From NCBI RefSeq assembly GCF_002443255.2, contig NW_019211454.1, positions 36,429,877 through 36,493,876 of the forward strand: a stretch of DNA of 64,000 bases, written 5' to 3'. Of the stretch, positions 59,491 through 64,000 are shown piece after piece. The notes under the pieces were generated by a model. It was not told the DNA's origin and did no database searches. It saw nothing but the letters and a program-made list of their open reading frames with translations. A program made the position numbers and the translations under genes. The stretch is from Varroa destructor (Eukaryota; Arthropoda; Arachnida; Mesostigmata; Varroidae). Position 1 is the stretch's first letter; every line of letters begins with the position of its first letter.

Positions 59491-59533
59491 TCTAAATCTA
59501 CTTTAGGTTAGATTTAGATTAGGTTAGATTAGG
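59491..59533 (+). repeat. degenerate TTAGG/TTAGA tract with hairpin
   Basis: TTAGG- and TTAGATT-type units alternate from 59503 to 59533. TCTAAATCTA (59491-59500) pairs exactly with TAGATTTAGA (59509-59518) across an 8-base loop. Confidence 0.5.
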
Positions 59534-59669
59534 CCAAATAGTTTTGAGTATGTTTAGTACGGATCACGCGTAAGGCAGGGATGAATAAATCCTCAGCGCT
59601 CGATATTCATAAGTGAAAATAATAGGTGGTTGCTTTATGGTTTATGTGACGCTGCTGGTTACCACACAG

Positions 59670-59704
59670 GTCGAATGGCTGTCGTCACTCGGCCCTTACA
59701 CTAC
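59670..59704 (+). CDS. possible 35-nt exon with consensus donor
   Basis: CACACAG (AG at 59668-59669) is followed by 35 bases, then GTAAGT at 59705, a full intron-side consensus. In phase 1 the exon is open (RMAVVTRPLHY after the shared codon) and would end in phase 0. The pyrimidine tract is modest, so the acceptor is the weak point. It lies 59 kb after the exon at 643-697, with which its phase fits. Confidence 0.18.
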
Positions 59705-59709
59705 GTAAG

Positions 59710-62080
59710 TATATTGTTTGCGAATCTCTTCATCTAGCCTCGTGTTCCTTTGTCTCCTACTATTTTATCGTTTCGAAAGTTTCGACGTTTCATTTAAGGA
59801 AACGCAGCGACGAGTCGAGAAGCCCTACTTGGCTTTCTCGTTAGTTGCTTACATTGTCGCTATTGGTGCCAGCACTCGTAGCGCCATTTCCAAGCTCCAG
59901 CGTTCCCTCGAACAGCGCTGGTGTGAGCTTGTTGCAGTTGCGGATGACGCAGATCCCCTAATCGTCTCATCTTAATCAAAAATAACACCCCGAAACTGGC
60001 CAGGTCGCTGGCGCGCAGCGCCGCAAGTCGGTTCTTCCGATGCTTGTTTACTTGTTTAGCGTAGCAGCAGGTTACGGAAATACCCTTCTGCAATTCATCC
60101 CCGGCTCATCCTGCAGGACAATCTGCTTCTTGGCTCCTTTTTGGTTGTTTTGCGTTCGTTGCCTGCTTCCTTCTCAGCTGGGTGCTGCGTTAGTCCAGCA
60201 CTCGTCTGCCAATATGCCAGTCGGCAACAGCAGGGGTATCAGAAAGAAGTTGGACCCGCTATGTAGCCAGCAGTCGTGCTAAGCTTTGATGTTGCAAAAT
60301 TCGCTTAACCCAGGCTAGTGCCAACTCACATCTGCCGCGCTTGTTTATGCCCGGAGCGTCAAAGTCAGCAGAGAACAGAACGCTGGAAGACAACGAAGTC
60401 CCGGGGTTGCAAGGTGCTTTATCTCGACGCGTCGATGGATGACACACCACGAGCCTATCTCATCAATTCCGTCAGGCCACCATTCTGCTTCGCAGCAGTG
60501 GAGGTTTTGTGTGCCCCTTAATTTCTGTGTCCGCATTAACTTCCGTATTACAGCAAACCATCATAGGCCCCAACACTGCTGTATGGCGCTCTCTTTTTAA
60601 CTCGCCTTGTCTCTTTCACACTGTATAATCTCACTAGTCTATATGTAATCAAGCGAGACTAGTCTCTAGAGAGACACTTGTATTTCGCCCCAGGTTTTGC
60701 CTCTTATTGGCAGGCCACAAACAGCAAGAGGGCCTGTTGAACAGCTAGAATTTCTCAACAGCTCGCCGTCGTCTTCGTGTGTATGTCTCATCATCGCCTG
60801 CAGTAGATTCAAGCACTCCATTCCTCTACAGGCACCCTAACGCGTCCTGTTTTGGCGTTTGGAGCATCAAAATGAACACCGGCTAACAGCTTTAAAAACC
60901 ATTTTTCGTTGACCCCGCCTATGAAATATGAATGAATAGATATGCCATGTTTTGAATATTGCATACCGTATCTCATAAGGCGGTTTATCTGTTCAGGGCA
61001 GAAATCATGTCGGTTCTGTACTTTTAATTTTATTATCGCTAATGAAGTATGGAGCAAGGCGATGTCGCTTCATATCCTTTAGACATGTTTAAATGCTCTG
61101 CGTTATCTCCGTTACTTGTTCTAATGATAGGTAATGAGCCTCATTGGTTCAGTTGATTCCAGTGGCGGCGGTAGTCACAAAAACCGATCGCCGTCGTCTG
61201 TACGCAAGTGGGCAAATAATTATTTTGTTAGCCCACACAGATCTTTGTACATGTTCAGTAATTCGCCCCGCCAAGGAAAACGGGTATTCAACAGCGTACC
61301 CCATGTCATGACAAAGAATAGCGTTAACCAATCAGACCTGCAGAGCCTTTAGAGTGAATTATAGTATTTAATAGGGATTCAAGTCAAAGTTAAGCCGCAG
61401 TAAACCATTTTGGTTATTGCGACCATTCAAACACATCGCTTACTTGTCCACTGCGTAATACCTAACCAAAAGCACTATTTAACATTACACAATCACAATT
61501 AATTTTATATTACTATATATATAATGCTAGCAAATTATCTTGTCGTCTAATTATTGGGTAGGGAATATTATGGACCCACAGATATATTATTCGCGAAAAT
61601 CGTTTCGCTTAGAAAGCGATACTACGAATTGATCGAGATCGTGGCTTTAAGTGGAACGTGGGGTACTTGTCGTTAAATTATATTCATGCTCGGATCACTC
61701 ATTTATATCAATGTGATTTAGCGCAAAAGTAATATTCAGACAGTTACGGAATGTTACATTGACCAAAGTCATCTTCGACGCCAGTTACATATGTGTGTCA
61801 TATTGGCTATAGCATGAGTAAGTTTATTATGACAGTGGAATGACTGCGGCGGTAGAAGATATCCTTTGGCGGCACAAACGAAATATGTCTGCTCAACGCG
61901 CATGCGCAAACTATATCTATATTTGCAACTGAATATTTAATGGCATACATTTTCACCATCAACTATGATGACAATGATCTGTTTCGAACAAAAATAAGTG
62001 AAGATTAGTGCCTCAAAAATAGGCTCGGATTTCATCCAGTGTCGTTGTCTAGATTTTTTTCGTTTCATACCGCGATCGGT
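59710..62080. other. GC-rich island then AT-rich DNA
   Basis: The block 59720-60560 is GC-rich, with frames of 63-85 codons on both strands (for example + 59718-59975, ending EQRWCELVAVADDADPLIVS). I considered and rejected a reverse-transcriptase reading. From about 60800 the sequence is AT-rich with no supportable feature. Confidence 0.35.
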
Positions 62081-62093
62081 ATAGTTACCGCTC

Positions 62094-62118
62094 AGATCAG
62101 ATCAGATCAGATCAAATC
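62094..62118 (+). repeat. (AGATC)4 pentamer repeat
   Basis: Four perfect AGATC units and one variant unit (AAATC). Confidence 0.9.
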
Positions 62119-62177
62119 AATATAACTTCGAACGAGTGAGTGGGCATCATTTATTAATTAAAGTAAGCAGCTAATAT

Positions 62178-62190
62178 AAAAAAAAAAAAA
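62178..62190. repeat. A13 homopolymer
   Basis: Thirteen A residues followed by GTTTTTTCTTCTTG. Confidence 0.9.
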
Positions 62191-62199
62191 GTTTTTTCT

Positions 62200-62980
62200 T
62201 CTTGTCTTTTCGCTTCTGGCCCGTCGGGCTGGCTCGATCCCCGCTTTATTGTAAAATATCGATGGTACAGGAGTATATGCTTGCTATATAGTTCCTCTTA
62301 TTCTCTCATTCGGATACTATTATCTACGCGAAGTAGCTATCGTGCGGAATAGTGTTCAGCGATTCTACCAGGAAATGCGTGAACGGTGGTTACCTGTTAA
62401 GCAAACAGTACTTAATTTAGACCTTGCGCGGAAAGGAGTTCACACAACACTAATCCTTTATCACTGTCTTTTTTCTCGTACATGCTCACTCATCCGCAGC
62501 GTTTCCGGCTGTATCGTTCGGCTGGGCTGGCAGGTTAGCAGGAAGTCGAAACGCTGTTAAATTTAAAAATTCTGCCCTAGAAGAACTCGATTTATCGGGC
62601 GCTTGTGGGGCATGTGGGTTAGTCGAAGCGAATAGCATATTCTGAACGACTCACACCGGTCAAAGCCGTACGGGCTTCTGGATAAGCCGCCGGACGTGGA
62701 CCAGGGCTACATAACGGTGGAACTCGCCCTGTTAGAGAAACTGAGAGGTGCACAATATGTTGCGATATAACGATAGCAACAACTGTAGCTTGTCCGTTCA
62801 GCTTGGCTGCTGTGTGTATGACAGCATCTCCGACCAACTTTATAGCCTAGGACCCTGAATGGACTTAAGGTAAGGTAAGAACCGAGCGAAGTTGTCCTAG
62901 TGTACTAGTGAGGAGGCTCAGGCGCCTTGGCTTTTTTGATGCTGTTTTTTGAGGAACTAGATTCACTGCTTTGCTTTTTC
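62200..62980. other. GC-richer block with a strong tandem donor
   Basis: AAG|GTAAGG at 62870 and AAG|GTAAGA at 62875 are overlapping good 5' splice sites on the + strand. Upstream, an acceptor-like TTGTCCGTTCAG (ending about 62803) is present, but all frames between it and the donors contain a stop. Any exon here would therefore be non-coding or shorter. A minus-strand frame (62619-62837) resembles an ankyrin repeat weakly, noted under findings. Confidence 0.25.
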
Positions 62981-62986
62981 CGTCAG

Positions 62987-63001
62987 TTTTTTTTTTTTTT
63001 T
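62987..63001. repeat. T15 homopolymer ending in AACAG
   Basis: Fifteen T residues followed by AACAG|GTTT, which resembles a 3' splice site. The frames beyond close at once in phase 1. Confidence 0.85.
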
Positions 63002-64000
63002 AACAGGTTTCTAAGTTCTCAAACGCTTCATTAGACGATGGCAAGATTAAAGTCTCACCGAAATGCGTCCATGAGCAGGGTTTCCCTTTGAATGAATCAT
63101 GTATTGTTTACTAGTTTATCGTTTCTGCTGAAATCAAAATATAATCGCCGTACTTTTTAAAATTTGCTTATCAGTACTACACTTGAGGTAATCCTTATAT
63201 AGCACCTACTTATATTATCTCATTATATTATCAAAGATGCTTCTTCAGAGACAAACGTAACATTATTACGCTCTTGTTAGCGTGGCTATAATAAGTAACG
63301 TATTAACCTGTGTTGCGTACGTATGAACTTTCACTCGCTTATGGCGGCAGTCATTTTTCTTGTTCTTAGCACTTCGGAGCGAATATCGGTCCGAGCTTCG
63401 CAAAACCTTCGTCGAGTGGATTTTTCGAAATCAGTATGCCTAGGCCAACAAGCTTCGATTTGTTCAGTCCGTTCCTCTGGACACATGGGCGCGTTGAGAA
63501 TTTCCATTTTTTGAAAGCCTTAATAATATGGTGTATATATATATATATATGGTGCAGGGACCGGCAAACATTGAGACATACTGTACATGTTCGTCTAACC
63601 GTACAAATCGTAACATCTTTCTAACGGACGGCTACAATGAAGCGAAAAAAAGATGGCCGGCAAGAGAATAACAGGCGTATTACAGTGTTATTGCTGAATG
63701 AGATACACAGCTGCTTGTAAAGGATTCACACGTTCAGCTTAGCAGCCAGTAGTTCTTTGCCTTCTAACAGTTGATTAGTTTGTACATATACCGATATCCT
63801 ACGATTTGAAATGAAAAACCGTCCGCTCAAGAGCAGCAAAAATCCTTTCGCTCTCAGACAATAGGAGAATAGAAGAACGCGTTAGCCTATGCAGAAAAGG
63901 CTCCCCTTGCACCTTTAGGACAGTTCTTGCTAAAGATTGTTAGCTTGTTGTGTGATATTGTAAAAAGTACGTGGTTTAGTTGGTTGAGCTCACTCTGATG
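63002..64000. other. non-coding to window end
   Basis: AT-rich with one TA microsatellite. No exon closing the long intron is evident before the window ends. Confidence 0.4.
63534..63550. repeat. (TA)8 microsatellite
   Basis: Seventeen bases of TA alternation. Confidence 0.95.

Noticed and set aside
59718..60093. Possible reverse transcriptase remnant (VAVADDADPL on + strand)
   Set aside because: The ADD-like residues lack the flanking aromatic and hydrophobic pattern, and no other RT motif lies upstream or downstream in any frame.
62210..62260. tRNA-like GGCTCGATCCCCGC
   Set aside because: Upstream sequence is a T-rich run with no D arm or anticodon arm, so this is only a chance B-box match.

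Overview
Eukaryotic nuclear DNA, almost all non-coding. By eye it is about 40% GC. No reading frame exceeds 128 codons. A rough estimate (about 6% stop codons at this composition, six frames) predicts one or two frames that long by chance, so frame length alone supports no gene. There are no bacterial operons, no tRNA, rRNA or CRISPR arrays, and no transposase or reverse transcriptase that I can recognise. The intron-style splice signals, AT-rich dinucleotide microsatellites, a CTG repeat and a short (TTAGG)n tract fit an arthropod. A chelicerate with long introns (mite-like) is my guess, not a demonstrated assignment.

The best-supported gene is at the left edge on the + strand. A T-poor, A- and CAG-rich leader (about 241-642) precedes an ATG at 643. 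Eighteen codons plus one base follow, and then a consensus 5' splice site (GTAAGT at 698). The rest of the window would then be a very long first intron (over 63 kb), or intron plus alternative or terminal exons. The peptide is too short to name.

The most striking single site is at 36772-36804. A CTAAC branch motif, a pyrimidine tract and CAG are followed directly by GTGAGT, so a 3' and a 5' splice site abut with no exon between them. This is the layout of a recursive-splicing (ratchet) point, about 36.1 kb into the putative intron.

Several exon candidates combine a good acceptor with an open frame: 6445-6572; the pair 24357-24470 and 24762-25040, which match in phase; 35703-35802; and 35960-36258, which has AATAAA 76 bases after its stop. 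Others are longer ATG-started frames (30664-30963; 37902-38396 in two overlapping frames). None shows a domain I can name. They are hypotheses and some are mutually exclusive.

Other structures: a perfect 40-bp palindrome without spacer (30709-30748), inside one of the open frames; telomere-like TTAGG tracts at about 59.0 and 59.5 kb; two diverged copies of an unknown repeat 932 bp apart (20.0 and 20.9 kb); small hairpins; and seven TA-type microsatellites. GC-richer islands near 6.2-7.1, 17.9-18.5, 24.3-25.0, 27.6-28.1, 34.2-36.3, 41.1-42.9, 44.0-45.2, 50.0-50.5, 53.2-56.2 and 59.6-60.6 kb are where undetected exons or regulatory DNA are most likely.
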